NCBI RefSeq assembly: GCF_024498175.1
Contig: NZ_CP101823.1
Location: 2,796,987-2,860,986, forward strand
Reading direction: 5' to 3'
Length of the DNA stretch: 64,000 bases
Source: Haloplanus salinarum
Lineage (GTDB): Archaea; Halobacteriota; Halobacteria; Halobacteriales; Haloferacaceae
Positions within the stretch are counted from its first letter, which is position 1. Every line of letters starts with the position of its first letter. The notes beneath the pieces are model-generated. The model saw only the letters and a list, made by a program, of their open reading frames with translations. It was not told where the DNA came from and did no database searches. Below, one piece after another: positions 51,563 through 60,496 of the stretch. The translations under genes and the position numbers were made by a program.

Positions 51563-51724
51563 ATGTCCATCGTCGAAACCCTGAAACGGGCGTTCACGGC
51601 CGACGAACGCGTCGTCTACCGGTGTGATGCGTGTGGGGAGACGTTCGACGTGGGGACGAGCGTCGACGACCCGTCGTGTCACGCGTGTGGTAGCACCGAC
51701 GTGGAACTGATCAATCGGGTGTGA
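51563..51724 (+). CDS. Small zinc-ribbon protein
   Basis: A 53-residue protein whose main feature is a four-cysteine ribbon: YRCDACGETFDVGTSVDDPS followed by CHACGSTDVELI (CxxC...CxxC). Such mini-proteins are common in haloarchaea and may bind nucleic acid or protein. A TATA-like aattattgtg lies at about 51531-51540, some 27 bases before the ATG, giving a leaderless message. Its promoter is adjacent to the tandem palindromes. Confidence 0.8.
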   Translation: MSIVETLKRAFTADERVVYRCDACGETFDVGTSVDDPSCHACGSTDVELINRV

Positions 51725-51743
51725 CGACACGGACGGTGGGTGG

Positions 51744-52001
51744 TCAGTCGGTGTCGGCGTCCGGGTCGGTGACGAGCCGTTCTTTCGCACGGCGCGAGAG
51801 CGACTTGATCTCGTGTTCGCGTGACATCGCCGCCGAGCGCGTCTCGTAGCGTTCGACGTGGCGGAGTTCGACCGGCGTCCGACCCCGGGTGTACTTCGCG
51901 CCCTCGCCCGCCTCGTGTTCGGCCACGCGTCGCTCCACGTCCGTCGTGTACCCCGTGTAGTACGTGCCGTCGACACACTCGAGCACGTAGACGTAGTGCA
52001 C
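51744..52001 (-). CDS. GIY-YIG domain protein (UPF0213-like)
   Basis: An 85-residue single-domain GIY-YIG protein: VHYVYVLECVDGTYYTGYTT (with YVYVLE and YTGYT as the GIY and YIG motifs), ERRVAEHEAGEGAKYTRGRT with the catalytic arginine region, and PVELRHVERYETRSAAMSRE with the metal-binding Glu. It is expected to be a small structure-specific nuclease or its relative; function unknown in archaea. GTG 52001 was chosen because cttatagacc (52021-52030) is about 25 bases upstream; an in-frame upstream start would fall before this box. Confidence 0.9.
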   Translation of the reverse strand: MHYVYVLECVDGTYYTGYTTDVERRVAEHEAGEGAKYTRGRTPVELRHVERYETRSAAMSREHEIKSLSRRAKERLVTDPDADTD

Positions 52002-52020
52002 GTCGAGGGGTGGAGACGGG

Positions 52021-52030
52021 GGTCTATAAG
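52021..52030 (-). promoter_or_regulatory. TATA box of the GIY-YIG gene
   Basis: cttatagacc on the minus strand, about 25 bases before GTG 52001; this spacing decides the start codon. Confidence 0.6.
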
Positions 52031-52131
52031 CGTGTGGTCGCCGGGCGGGACCGACCGCGACGGCCACGGCCGGCGGCCGAATTGCGGTGTGGAAGGTGGC
52101 TTCGCGTGGTGGTCGAACGTCGCTGCAGTGA

Positions 52132-52281
52132 TTAGGCGTTCGGGGTGCGACGTCTGGAGGCTTCGGCGATGCCGGCGTTGGCCGAACAGCTCGGACAGGC
52201 CAGGATTCGCCCGTTCGCGTCGGCGAACACCCGTTCGAAGCGTTCCGAGACGTGCGACCCGCAGTGATCGCAGCGTGCCAT
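52132..52281 (-). CDS. Very small haloarchaeal zinc-finger protein
   Basis: A 49-residue protein with two CxxC knuckles: RCDHCGSHVSERFERVFAD (Cys4 and Cys7) and RILACPSCSANAGIAEA. The pattern matches a group of tiny haloarchaeal zinc-finger proteins of unknown role. ATG 52281 gives the canonical MARCDHC start. It is downstream of a 140-base non-coding region that includes AACGCG...CGCGTT arms near 52339-52356. Confidence 0.8.
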   Translation of the reverse strand: MARCDHCGSHVSERFERVFADANGRILACPSCSANAGIAEASRRRTPNA

Positions 52282-52421
52282 GATTGAACCGGCTACCACC
52301 GGTGCCGGTACCACGTTTTGGGATCACACACCTAAATGGCTAACGCGCGCGCACGCGTTCGTGCCCAACCGTCCAGAGGAGACCCCCGAGCGGGTCGTGA
52401 TCGACCGATCGGCGGTGGCGG

Positions 52422-53189
52422 TCAGGCGTCGTCGCCCCGGCGGGCGTCGGCGACGGCCCGTGCGATCAGTCCCGCCTGGGCGCCGGCGGAGAACCCGTCG
52501 TCGATGTTGACCGTCGAGAGGACCGTACAGGACTGGAGGGTACTGGCGAGCGCCGACTCGCCCTCGCCGCTGTAGCCGTAGCCCGTCGACACCGGGAGTC
52601 CGATCACCGGCGTGTCGATCAGGCCGGCGACCACCGTCGGGAGCGCGCCCTCGCGACCGGCGGCGACGACGGCCACGTCCGCCCCGCGAAGGGCGTCGAG
52701 GTGATCGACGATCCGCCCGAGGTGGGCGACGCCCACGTCGTCGACCCGCTCCACCGTGGCGCCGACGGCCCGGGCCAGGACCGCCGCCTCGCCCGCGGCC
52801 GCGGCGTCGGAGGTGCCGGCGGTGACGACGGCCACCGTCGCGTCGACGTCGGGCGGGTCGAAGCCCGGCGCCTCGACGACCAGCGTCCGGGCGCGTTCGT
52901 CGTGGTCGACGGTCATCCCCGCCGCCAGGTCGTCGGTCACGGCGGCGACGTGGCCGTCGTCGGCACGGGTGACGACGGCGCGGCCGGTGGTCTCCAGGGC
53001 CGCATCGACCATCGCCGCCACCTCCGTGGGAGTCTTGCCGTCCCCGAGGATTGCCTCGGGAATACCCCGACGGCGCTCGCGTGCCGCGTCGAACCGACCG
53101 GCGTCGGTCGTGGCGTAGCCGGCGAGTCGGGCCTCCGCCTCGGCCGGGGACAACTCGCCACTCGCCACCGCATCCAGAAGCTCGCGCAT
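52422..53189 (-). CDS. larB: Pyridinium-3,5-biscarboxylic acid mononucleotide synthase LarB
   Basis: A 255-residue LarB. Its C-terminal half is an AIR carboxylase-like domain (VAVVTAGTSDAAAAGEAAVL, then DVAVVAAGREGALPTVVAGL and TPVIGLPVSTGYGYSGEGES). LarB carboxylates and hydrolyses nicotinate adenine dinucleotide, the first step towards the nickel-pincer nucleotide cofactor. The N-terminal region has AILGDGKTPTEVAAMVDAAL, as in other LarB proteins. A LarE gene lies at the right edge of the window; LarC is not in it. ATG 53189 precedes the conserved MRELLDAVASGELSP. Confidence 0.92.
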   Translation of the reverse strand: MRELLDAVASGELSPAEAEARLAGYATTDAGRFDAARERRRGIPEAILGDGKTPTEVAAMVDAALETTGRAVVTRADDGHVAAVTDDLAAGMTVDHDERARTLVVEAPGFDPPDVDATVAVVTAGTSDAAAAGEAAVLARAVGATVERVDDVGVAHLGRIVDHLDALRGADVAVVAAGREGALPTVVAGLIDTPVIGLPVSTGYGYSGEGESALASTLQSCTVLSTVNIDDGFSAGAQAGLIARAVADARRGDDA

Positions 53190-53310
53190 ACCCGTCGTCC
53201 GACCGTGAGACACTCGTAGGTGTCGGTTTTCGGCCCCAGTATTTATATATCTGGGGCGAACCGCGCGAGAACGGCACCTGTGGCGGTACGTGCGGCCGAT
53301 TTGGGAAATC

Positions 53311-53320
53311 TTATTAATAA
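53311..53320 (+). promoter_or_regulatory. TATA box of the histone-fold gene
   Basis: ttattaataa, about 27 bases before the ATG at 53342, consistent with a strong leaderless promoter. Confidence 0.7.
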
Positions 53321-53341
53321 GGGTGGGTATGTACTGCTCGT

Positions 53342-53509
53342 ATGGCAGACCTCATCGTCAAAGCCGCCGTCAAGGAAGCGCTCCAGGACAAGAACGTCGC
53401 TTCGGACTTCTACGATGCCCTCGACGAGGAAGTCGAGGAACTGCTCGAGGACGCCGCCCGGCGCGCCGAGCAGAACGACCGGAAGACCGTCCAGCCGCGC
53501 GACCTCTAA
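53342..53509 (+). CDS. Small histone-fold (DUF1931-like) protein
   Basis: A 55-residue protein, too short for a typical ORF list. The sequence DLIVKAAVKEALQDKNVASD then FYDALDEEVEELLEDAARRA and KTVQPRDL is a compact helix-strand-helix arrangement like the histone fold, with the TVQPRDL loop matching the L2 region of archaeal histones (R-T-(V/L)-x-x-x-D). It probably forms dimers and may bind DNA weakly; its negative charge speaks against general packing. The strong TATA box suggests good expression. Family assignment is from pattern. Confidence 0.85.
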   Translation: MADLIVKAAVKEALQDKNVASDFYDALDEEVEELLEDAARRAEQNDRKTVQPRDL

Positions 53510-53554
53510 GTCGGTCCCCACTTCTCGACTTTTTTCGACCGGACAGCGACGGCG

Positions 53555-54247
53555 TCACTCGGGCCTTCGTACGCGAACGCCGTCGGCGTGGCCCACGTGG
53601 ATTTCGTCGGCCATGTCGACGAACAGGCCGTGGGCGACGACGCCCGGCGTCGCCGCGAGGGCCGTCGCCAACGATCCCGGGTCCGTGACGGGGCCGAAAT
53701 CACAGTCCAACACGAGGTTGCCGTTGTCGGTCACCACCGGGCCGTCCTTCCGCTCGGCGGCCCGGAGCGTCGGCGTCCCGCCGTGGTCGCGGATCGCCCG
53801 TCGGACGGTCGCCCGGGCGTCCGGCAACACCTCGACCGGAACCGGTCGGTCGAGGGTCGCCGTCTCCTTCGATGGGTCGGCGACGACGACGAACCGCTCC
53901 GCGGCGGCGTCGACGACCTTCTCGCGGGCGTGGGCGGCGCCGCCGCCCTTGATCAGGGCGAGGTCGTCGCTCACCTGGTCGGCGCCGTCGATGGCGACGT
54001 CGATCCGTTCGACTGCGTCGAGGTCGGCGAGCGGGACCCCCACCTCGCGGGCCAGGTCGCGGGCGGCGTAGGAGGTGGCGACGCCGCGGACGTCGAGGCC
54101 GGCGTCGACCGCCCGTCCGAGCGCTCGGATGGCGTGGGCGGCCGTGCTCCCGGTGCCGAGGCCGACGACGTCGCCGTCACTCACCAGGTCGGCAGCGTGT
54201 TCGCCCGCGCGACGCTTCGCCGCGTCCGATCCACCCGGCGTCTTCAT
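53555..54247 (-). CDS. rpiA: Ribose-5-phosphate isomerase A
   Basis: A 230-residue RpiA interconverting ribose 5-phosphate and ribulose 5-phosphate, thus supplying the substrate of Prs encoded elsewhere in the window. Conserved blocks are VVGLGTGSTAAHAIRALG (phosphate loop), VDVAIDGADQVSDDLALIKG in its form IDVAIDGADQVSDDLALIKG, GGGAAHAREKVVDAAAERFV with the catalytic Glu, and VTDNGNLVLDCDFGPV. ATG 54247 is the first start before the conserved helix. No operon partner is evident. Confidence 0.95.
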   Translation of the reverse strand: MKTPGGSDAAKRRAGEHAADLVSDGDVVGLGTGSTAAHAIRALGRAVDAGLDVRGVATSYAARDLAREVGVPLADLDAVERIDVAIDGADQVSDDLALIKGGGAAHAREKVVDAAAERFVVVADPSKETATLDRPVPVEVLPDARATVRRAIRDHGGTPTLRAAERKDGPVVTDNGNLVLDCDFGPVTDPGSLATALAATPGVVAHGLFVDMADEIHVGHADGVRVRRPE

Positions 54248-54418
54248 GCACACGGGTGTGCGGGCGGCGGGCAAAAACGCCGCGGTCGACTGGCCGGAGT
54301 CGGCGCCACCAGCCCGAGCCGACCCGGTCGGCACCGGGGCGACCGGTACCGCCGGTGGGCCGGCCCGTGGCTCGTGCGACGGCAAACTGGGAGGGTCCGG
54401 CGGGGGACGCCGTGCCGG

Positions 54419-55897
54419 CTACGCGTCGGGCCAGCGCTCGATGTAGACGGTTTCGTCCGTGTAGAAGCGAATCATATCCTCGCCTTGCGCGTGGAGGTCA
54501 CCGAAGAAGGACACCTTTCGGCCGCCGAAGTGGAAGAAGGCCATCGGCGCGGCGGTGCCGGCGTTGACCCCGAGGTTTCCGACGTCGGCACGGTGGCGGA
54601 CCGTGCGTGCGTCGGCACCGCTGCTGGTGAACAGACTGGCGGCGTTGCCGAACTCGCTCCCGTTGAGGATTTCGATGGCCTCGTCCAGTCCCGAGACCGG
54701 GACGAGCCCGAGCACCGGTCCGAAGATCTCCTCGCGTGCAATCGTCATCTCCGGAGCGACGTCACCGAAGACCGTCGGACCGAGGAAGTTGCCGTCCTCG
54801 TAGCCGTCGACGGTGACGTCGCGTCCGTCAAGGAGCAGTTCGGCGCCTTCGTCGACGCCGGTCTGGATCAGTTCACGCACTCGCGTCTCGTGTTCCGGCG
54901 TGATGAGAGCGCCGATGTCGGTTCCCTCGTCGAGACCGTCGCCGACGGTCTGGGCGCGAGCTCGCTCGAGGAGTCGGTCAGCGAACTCGTCGTATACGGA
55001 TTCGTCGACGACGACGACGTCGTTCGCCAGACACCGCTCCCCTCCGCAGGCATACGCCGACGAAACCGTCTTGCGGGCGGCGAAATCGAGGTCGGCGGTC
55101 TCGGTGACGATTATGTGGTTCTTGGCGCCGCCCTGTGCCTGCACTCGCTTGCCGTGTGTGGCCGCACGCTCGTAGACGGTCCGGGCGACCGGCGTGCTAC
55201 CGACGAACGACGCCCCGACCACGTCCTCGTTGTCTAGCAGCGCGTTCACCGTCTCCACACCCCCGTGGACGAGTTGGACGACGCCGTCCGGGAAGCCCGC
55301 TCGGTCGATGAGTTCGAAGAGCCGTTCGGTGACGACGGGGACCTGTTCGCTCGGCTTCAGGATGAACGCGTTGCCCGTCGCAACCGCGTAAGGGAGGAAC
55401 CACAGGGGGATCATCCCGGGGAAGTTGAACGGGGTGATCGCGGTGAACACGCCGAGGGGCTTCCTGACGGCAGTCTCGTCGATATCCGGTGCGGCGTTCG
55501 GGAGGTGCCCCGCCTGCATCATCGACGGGATGCCACACGCCACCTCGACGTTCTCGATCCCCCGCCGCAGTTCGCCGTTCGCCTCCGCGCGGGTCTTTCC
55601 GTGTTCGCGGACGAGGACTTCGGCGAGTTCCGATTGGTGCGCTTCGAGCAGACGCTTGAGCTCGAACAAGGGCTGTATCCGCTCCTCGACCGGTGTCGAT
55701 TCCCACGTCTCGAACGCCGCCATTCCGGCCTCCACGGCGTCCTCGACGTCGGCCGCGGAGCTGAAGCCGACGTAGGAGATGGACTCGCCCGTCGCCGGGT
55801 TGACGACCTCCTGTCCGTTCGGGCCACGTGGGTCCCGCCAGTCGCCGTCGACGTAGTTCCGAACATCGTTCCACGGTGGGGTATCGTCGAGTGACAT
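54419..55897 (-). CDS. mmsA: Methylmalonate-semialdehyde dehydrogenase (CoA-acylating)
   Basis: A 492-residue aldehyde dehydrogenase. It is the MmsA type that converts methylmalonate semialdehyde with CoA and NAD+ into propionyl-CoA and CO2 in valine and pyrimidine breakdown. Markers are AITPFNFPGMIPLWFLPYAV, NHIIVTETADLDFAARKTVS, the nucleophile region ACGGERCLANDVVV, FLGPTVFGDVAPEMTIAREE and the specific PMAFFHFGGRKVSFFGDLHA. The substrate assignment comes from these family traits. The gene is preceded by an AT-rich palindromic region. A Gdh gene follows upstream on the same strand, which suggests an amino-acid catabolic pair. Confidence 0.93.
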   Translation of the reverse strand: MSLDDTPPWNDVRNYVDGDWRDPRGPNGQEVVNPATGESISYVGFSSAADVEDAVEAGMAAFETWESTPVEERIQPLFELKRLLEAHQSELAEVLVREHGKTRAEANGELRRGIENVEVACGIPSMMQAGHLPNAAPDIDETAVRKPLGVFTAITPFNFPGMIPLWFLPYAVATGNAFILKPSEQVPVVTERLFELIDRAGFPDGVVQLVHGGVETVNALLDNEDVVGASFVGSTPVARTVYERAATHGKRVQAQGGAKNHIIVTETADLDFAARKTVSSAYACGGERCLANDVVVVDESVYDEFADRLLERARAQTVGDGLDEGTDIGALITPEHETRVRELIQTGVDEGAELLLDGRDVTVDGYEDGNFLGPTVFGDVAPEMTIAREEIFGPVLGLVPVSGLDEAIEILNGSEFGNAASLFTSSGADARTVRHRADVGNLGVNAGTAAPMAFFHFGGRKVSFFGDLHAQGEDMIRFYTDETVYIERWPDA

Positions 55898-55945
55898 GCG
55901 ACACCATATATCGCCATACCAACAATAAGGTTTTTGGAAAATTTT

Positions 55946-55964
55946 CTATATTCGAGGAATATAG
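55946..55964. promoter_or_regulatory. Inverted repeat upstream of mmsA
   Basis: CTATATTC (55946-55953), spacer GAG, GAATATAG (55957-55964): perfect 8-bp arms about 50-65 bases before the mmsA ATG. It lies in an AT-rich block with other promoter-like sequence. The gdh promoter region at 57640-57720 contains similar AT-rich inverted motifs. Confidence 0.5.
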
Positions 55965-56318
55965 TAGGAACTGATACTGAATTTCTCTTTGAACATAGGA
56001 AATCATAGCTACTGCCGCCGTGGCGACGCTCGGTCGGTCGGCAACCAGCCCTGGAGTCGACACGGGGCGCGTCGCCGACGCGGTCACGGCTGATCGATCG
56101 AGTCGCGTGAGCGACGCGTACGGGCCCCGATTCCGAACGGTGTCCGGGGTGTGTCGACGGGAGGGCGGAATGCACGGGCGAGGCTCGTCGAGAGTGGCCA
56201 GGCGATCGGTAGACACCGGAACCGGAGCTCGAATCGCGCCTGGCGGTATCCGAGCGTCGCCGAACTCGGAGGCCGAGGCGGACACTCGAAACCCCGGAGT
56301 TGGGCTACACGGTCCGGA
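55965..56318. other. Region without a recognisable gene between mmsA and gdh
   Basis: After about 40 AT-rich bases the sequence becomes GC-rich but holds no reading with haloarchaeal codon use; short ORFs on both strands (for example 56020-56379, plus strand) are rich in Ser, Arg and Thr and overlap the end of gdh antisense. It looks like eroded coding sequence, but no family could be identified. Confidence 0.4.
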
Positions 56319-57599
56319 TCACGGCCAGAGTCCGCGCGTGCTCTTTGCCTCCGCGACGCGGGAGAGCGCGACGATGTAGGCGGCCTCCCGCCAGGTCACG
56401 TCGCGCCGGGTGAACTCGGCCCGAACGTCACGCCACGCGGAGAGCATCTCCGACTCCAACTCCTCACGAACCCGGTCCAGCGACCACTGACGGCGGTTGA
56501 TATCCTGGAGCCACTCGAAGTAGCTCACGGTCACGCCGCCGGCGTTGGCGATGATATCGGGGACGACCGGAACGCCACGCTCGGCGAAGATGCGGTCGGC
56601 TTCCGCCGTCGTCGGTCCGTTGGCGCCCTCGACGATGATATCCGCCCGCACCGCATCGGCGTTCGCGCTCGTCAACACGTTACCGACGGCGGCGGGGATC
56701 AGCACGTCGACGTCGAGTTCCAGTAGCGCCTCGTTCGTGATCCGTGAGACGCCTTCGGTTGCCGAGACGGCTTCCGGCCGTTCGTCGTGGGATTCGATCT
56801 CGTGTGTCTCGAGACCGTCCGCGTCGTAGATACCGCCGCTCACGTCGCTGACCGCGACGACCGTCGCGCCCCACTCGTCGAGTAGCCGAGCCGCCTTGGC
56901 ACCGACGCTTCCGAAACCCTGCACGGCGACCGTAGTCGACTCCAGTGGCAGGTCGTAATGATCGACCGTCTCGCGCGTGATGAGAGCGACGCTTCGGCCC
57001 GGTGCCTCGGACCGACCGTAGCTGCCGCCGATGACTGGAGGCTTGCCCGTGACGACACCGGGGACGGTCTCACCTTCCTGCATACTGTAAGCGTCCATAA
57101 ACCAAGCCATCGTCTGGGCATCGGTGCCCATATCGGGGGCCGGAATGTCCACTGTCGGGCCGACGAAATCGCGCATCTCCTCCGCGAACCGCCGCGTGAG
57201 ACGTTCCCGCTCGGACTCGCTCAACGCCTTCGGATCGACGACGATACCGCCTTTCGCGCCACCGAAGGGGAGATCCATCACGGCACACTTCCACGTCATC
57301 CACATCGCCAGGCCGATACACTCGTCTTCGGTCACGTCCGGGTGGTATCTGAGACCACCTTTGTACGGGCCACGGACGTCGTCGTGTTGTGCGCGATACC
57401 CGGTGAAGATCTCGACGGTCCCGTCGTCACGCTCCAGCGGCACCGACCCGCGGAACACCTTCGTCGGGTGTTTCAGACGTTCGACGACCCCCGCGTCGAC
57501 GTCGATTTGTGCCGCCGCACGCTCGAGTTGCGCACGAGCGGTCTCCAGCGCTGATTCCGGTTCCTCGTCCGCCGTTGTCGCCGTCTTCTGCTCAGACAT
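56319..57599 (-). CDS. gdh: Glutamate dehydrogenase
   Basis: A 426-residue Glu/Leu/Phe/Val dehydrogenase linking glutamate and 2-oxoglutarate. The N-terminal domain holds [20 protein letters not shown] (substrate lysine region), [20 protein letters not shown] (catalytic lysine region) and [20 protein letters not shown]. The Rossmann motif is [20 protein letters not shown]. The end [19 protein letters not shown] is typical of archaeal enzymes. NAD or NADP preference is not decided. ATG 57599 starts the usual acidic N-terminal extension. Several paralogues are common in haloarchaea. The AT-rich upstream block at 57648-57666 is nearly palindromic. Confidence 0.94.
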   Translation of the reverse strand: MSEQKTATTADEEPESALETARAQLERAAAQIDVDAGVVERLKHPTKVFRGSVPLERDDGTVEIFTGYRAQHDDVRGPYKGGLRYHPDVTEDECIGLAMWMTWKCAVMDLPFGGAKGGIVVDPKALSESERERLTRRFAEEMRDFVGPTVDIPAPDMGTDAQTMAWFMDAYSMQEGETVPGVVTGKPPVIGGSYGRSEAPGRSVALITRETVDHYDLPLESTTVAVQGFGSVGAKAARLLDEWGATVVAVSDVSGGIYDADGLETHEIESHDERPEAVSATEGVSRITNEALLELDVDVLIPAAVGNVLTSANADAVRADIIVEGANGPTTAEADRIFAERGVPVVPDIIANAGGVTVSYFEWLQDINRRQWSLDRVREELESEMLSAWRDVRAEFTRRDVTWREAAYIVALSRVAEAKSTRGLWP

Positions 57600-57869
57600 T
57601 CTGGGATCCGTCCGAAGGTGTCTCCTCCGGGACCCCGTATTGTCCCTAATATTAATTAATAATATTGGATTCAGCAGTATCGTCTTATTTTCCAATATTT
57701 TCCGTATATTTCCTATTCAGATGTATTTTATTCAGTATTTGGGGGGCGGGGGCACACCGAGTCACTCGCGGGGAGGTAGCGACGACGATCGCCGTCGCTG
57801 GCGAGGGAGTGAAGACGCGACGCTCGCTGGGTGATTCACGAACGGGCCGAGCGGCGCCGTCGAGTTCGT

Positions 57870-59255
57870 CTAGACGCTGGTGAACGCGAACAGCCGGCCG
57901 TCGGTCGTGATGGCATAGAGGTAGCCGTTGGCGGCCATCACGTCGACGATCGGGTCGTATATCTCCTGTTGCCAGCGCTGCCGGCCCGAGGTGACGTCGA
58001 CGGCGGCCAGCAGGATGCGCTCGCTGGTGGGGTCGCTCCGCCCGACCGCATAGAGGACGTCGCCGACGAAGATCACGTCGCCGCGGACGCCGAAGGGGAC
58101 CGTCCAGCGCTCGTCCCCGGTCGACAGGTCGAGGCCGTGGAGCGTCCGCCGGGTGCCGTAGACGGCGACGCCGGCGCCGACGGCGAGGGTGGGAGGCCGG
58201 ACCGACGACTCGGCGCTGACGGCCCACCGCCGGGTGCCCGTCGCGGCGTCGAAGCCGGCGACGCCGGCGCCGGTCGTGGCGACGACGACGTCGTCGGCCA
58301 CCGCGATGCGGCCGACCGGACCGTCCATAGCGACGTGCCACCGCACGCCGGGGGAGGCGGGGTCGACCGCGTACAGGTGTCCGATCCCGGTCGTGGGTTC
58401 GCCGTCGGGATATCCGGTCCCGACGTAGGCGACGCCGTCGCCGACGGCGGCCGCGCGGATCTTCCGGTCCCGACGGTCGCTCCCGCGCCCCCGGTTCGGC
58501 GCGAACGACCAGCAGTGTTCGCCCGTCCGGGCGTCGACGACGCGGTAAGACTCCTCGCTCGGCATCACCAGACTCGTCCCCGCGGTCGCCAGGCCGTCGA
58601 CGAACCGCCCGGGGAGGTCGTAGACGGTACGGAGCGATCCGTCGGCGCGGTCGATGGCCTGGACGCGCACGTCCTCCGGGGAGCCGAAGGGGACGTACAC
58701 CGTGTTCCCGGCCGCGACCGGCGGCCCGATGGGCATGGCGTCGACCCGACGCCGCCACTGGATCTCGCCGTTGCGCCGCGGGTCGTGACACAGCACGGCC
58801 GCCATCGGCACGCTCGGATCGGCGTCGGCGTCGGCCGCCACTAGATAGACGAAGTCCTCGTCGGCGACGGGGAAGGTGACCTGCGCTTCGAGCGCCGACA
58901 TGGTCCAGCGCTCGTTGAGCGGGAAGCCGGTGGGACCGTTGGCCGCGGGCGCGGCGTTCGTCCCCGCGGGGTCGTGGTGGGGCATCGGCCACGTCCCGTC
59001 GGCGACGGACGACGCCGTCAGGGCACAGCTCCCGGGCCCCCGCTCGAACGAGCCTTCGAGGGAGTCGTCCCCGTCGGTGGGGGCGGCGGCGGCGACGCCG
59101 GCCGACGCGGTAGCGCGGGTCGTCGTCGGGGGCGGCGACGTGGTCGTCCCCGTCTCCGTCGCCGTTCCCTCGTCCGCGCGGCCGCCACAGCCCGCGATCA
59201 CCCCCCCGACCACGGCCGCGAGATATCCGCGGCGTGTGAACGTGTCACGTGGCAT
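57870..59255 (-). CDS. PQQ-binding-like beta-propeller lipoprotein
   Basis: A 461-residue exported protein. The N-terminus RRGYLAAVVGGVIAGCGG has twin arginines and a lipobox, predicting a Tat-exported lipoprotein, followed by a long Thr/Ala/Asp linker (residues about 25-70). The rest is a PQQ-like beta-propeller: repeats include YRVVDARTGEHCWSFAPN, GAGVAGFDAATGTRRWAVSA, HGLDLSTGDERWTVPFGVRG and AAVDVTSGRQRWQQEIYDP, each with the A-x-D-x-x-T/S-G-x-x-x-W pattern. It lacks enzyme residues of PQQ dehydrogenases, so it probably acts as a scaffold or assembly factor on the cell surface. ATG 59255 precedes MPRDTFTRRGYL. Confidence 0.88.
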   Translation of the reverse strand: MPRDTFTRRGYLAAVVGGVIAGCGGRADEGTATETGTTTSPPPTTTRATASAGVAAAAPTDGDDSLEGSFERGPGSCALTASSVADGTWPMPHHDPAGTNAAPAANGPTGFPLNERWTMSALEAQVTFPVADEDFVYLVAADADADPSVPMAAVLCHDPRRNGEIQWRRRVDAMPIGPPVAAGNTVYVPFGSPEDVRVQAIDRADGSLRTVYDLPGRFVDGLATAGTSLVMPSEESYRVVDARTGEHCWSFAPNRGRGSDRRDRKIRAAAVGDGVAYVGTGYPDGEPTTGIGHLYAVDPASPGVRWHVAMDGPVGRIAVADDVVVATTGAGVAGFDAATGTRRWAVSAESSVRPPTLAVGAGVAVYGTRRTLHGLDLSTGDERWTVPFGVRGDVIFVGDVLYAVGRSDPTSERILLAAVDVTSGRQRWQQEIYDPIVDVMAANGYLYAITTDGRLFAFTSV

Positions 59256-59301
59256 TTTCGTTCGCACGCGGGATTCCGCGAGTAAATGTGTTCCGCCGAT
59301 C

Positions 59302-60426
59302 CTACAGGCGGTCGAGGACGGCCTCGGCGTCGTAGGAGAGCGTGAGCGACCGGGATCGTCCTCGGCCCTCGACATCGGCGTAGTCGGCCTCGATGACACC
59401 CAACTGGTCGAGTTTGTTGACGATCTCCGAGTAGCGGGTGTAGCCGAGATCCGTCGCCTCGTGGAACGCCTCGTAGACCGTCCCGGCCTGCTGGCCGTCG
59501 TGTTCGGCGATGGTCTCGACCAACGCCCGTTCGGACTCCGAGAGCTCGCGCAGACAGCGCGAGAGGTGGACGTACTTGGACTTGTCGTAGGCCTCCTCGA
59601 CGTCCTCGACGCTGATCGTCTTGCTGGCCCGCATCTCGGCGTTGAGCCCCGCCCGGCGCAACAGGTCGATCCCGACCCGGAGGTCGCCGCTCTCGGCGGT
59701 GAGTTCGGCGACGCGGTCGAGTTCCTGCGCGCCGATCACGCCGTCGTGGAAGCCCCGGTCGACCCGTTCCCCGAGGATGTCGACGATCTCGTCGGCGTCG
59801 TAGACGGGGAAGTACACCTCCTCGGGGCGGAAGACGCTCTGGACGCGGCCGTCGAGCTCCTCCATGATGTCCAGTCCCAGGTCCGAGGAGACGACGATGA
59901 CGCCGATGCGGGCGCCGGCCGACCCCTCGTGGGCGCGCAACAGCGAGTAGAGGGTATCCGAGGCCTCGTTCTCGTAGAAGAGGTAGTTCACGTCGTCGAG
60001 CGCGACCACCAGCACCTCGTCGTCGTCGACGAGGCGGTCGGTGATCTGCCCGAACAGCTTCTTGAACGAGATGCCCGACGAAGGGGGTTCGTAGTCGAAG
60101 ACGTGTTCGAACACCCGGGAGAAGACGGCATAGCGCGTCGAATCGAGTTGGCAGTTCACCCGGACGGTCCGGACGCCGGGCTGGCCCGACAGCTCGCCGA
60201 ACAGCTTCAACACGGCGGTGGTCTTGCCGGTGCCGGGCGGCCCCCGAACCATCGTGTTGAGCGGTCGGGAGCCCCGCACCGCCGGCCGGAGCGCGTACTT
60301 CAAGTTCTCCAACTGCGTCTCGCGGTGGTCGAACGTCTCGGGCACGTAGTCGATTTCGAAGACGTGTTCGTCCCGGAACACCGACTCGTCCCACGACAGC
60401 ATCCCCTCGTCGGGGTCCTCCGTCAT
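59302..60426 (-). CDS. orc: Orc1/Cdc6 family replication initiator-like protein
   Basis: A 374-residue AAA+ protein. It has Walker A RGPPGTGKTTAVLKLFGEL (residues about 61-79), a Walker B VLVVALDDVNYLFYENEA with Asp-Asp in place of the commoner Asp-Glu, sensor 1 IGVIVVSSDLGLDIMEELDG then RVQSVFRPEEVYFPVYDADE, and sensor 2 GDLRVGIDLLRRAGLNAE. The last 90 residues form a winged helix (LSESERALVETIAEHDGQQA). Such paralogues bind ORB repeats at origins, but none was seen next to the gene. ATG 60426 gives the family-like acidic start. The family is certain; an initiator role is not. Confidence 0.9.
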   Translation of the reverse strand: MTEDPDEGMLSWDESVFRDEHVFEIDYVPETFDHRETQLENLKYALRPAVRGSRPLNTMVRGPPGTGKTTAVLKLFGELSGQPGVRTVRVNCQLDSTRYAVFSRVFEHVFDYEPPSSGISFKKLFGQITDRLVDDDEVLVVALDDVNYLFYENEASDTLYSLLRAHEGSAGARIGVIVVSSDLGLDIMEELDGRVQSVFRPEEVYFPVYDADEIVDILGERVDRGFHDGVIGAQELDRVAELTAESGDLRVGIDLLRRAGLNAEMRASKTISVEDVEEAYDKSKYVHLSRCLRELSESERALVETIAEHDGQQAGTVYEAFHEATDLGYTRYSEIVNKLDQLGVIEADYADVEGRGRSRSLTLSYDAEAVLDRL

Positions 60427-60496
60427 CACTTTCACCTCGCTCGCGTGACCACTTAACAGTTGCCGCGAGTCGAACGCGACGGGCGCGCCCGACGCG

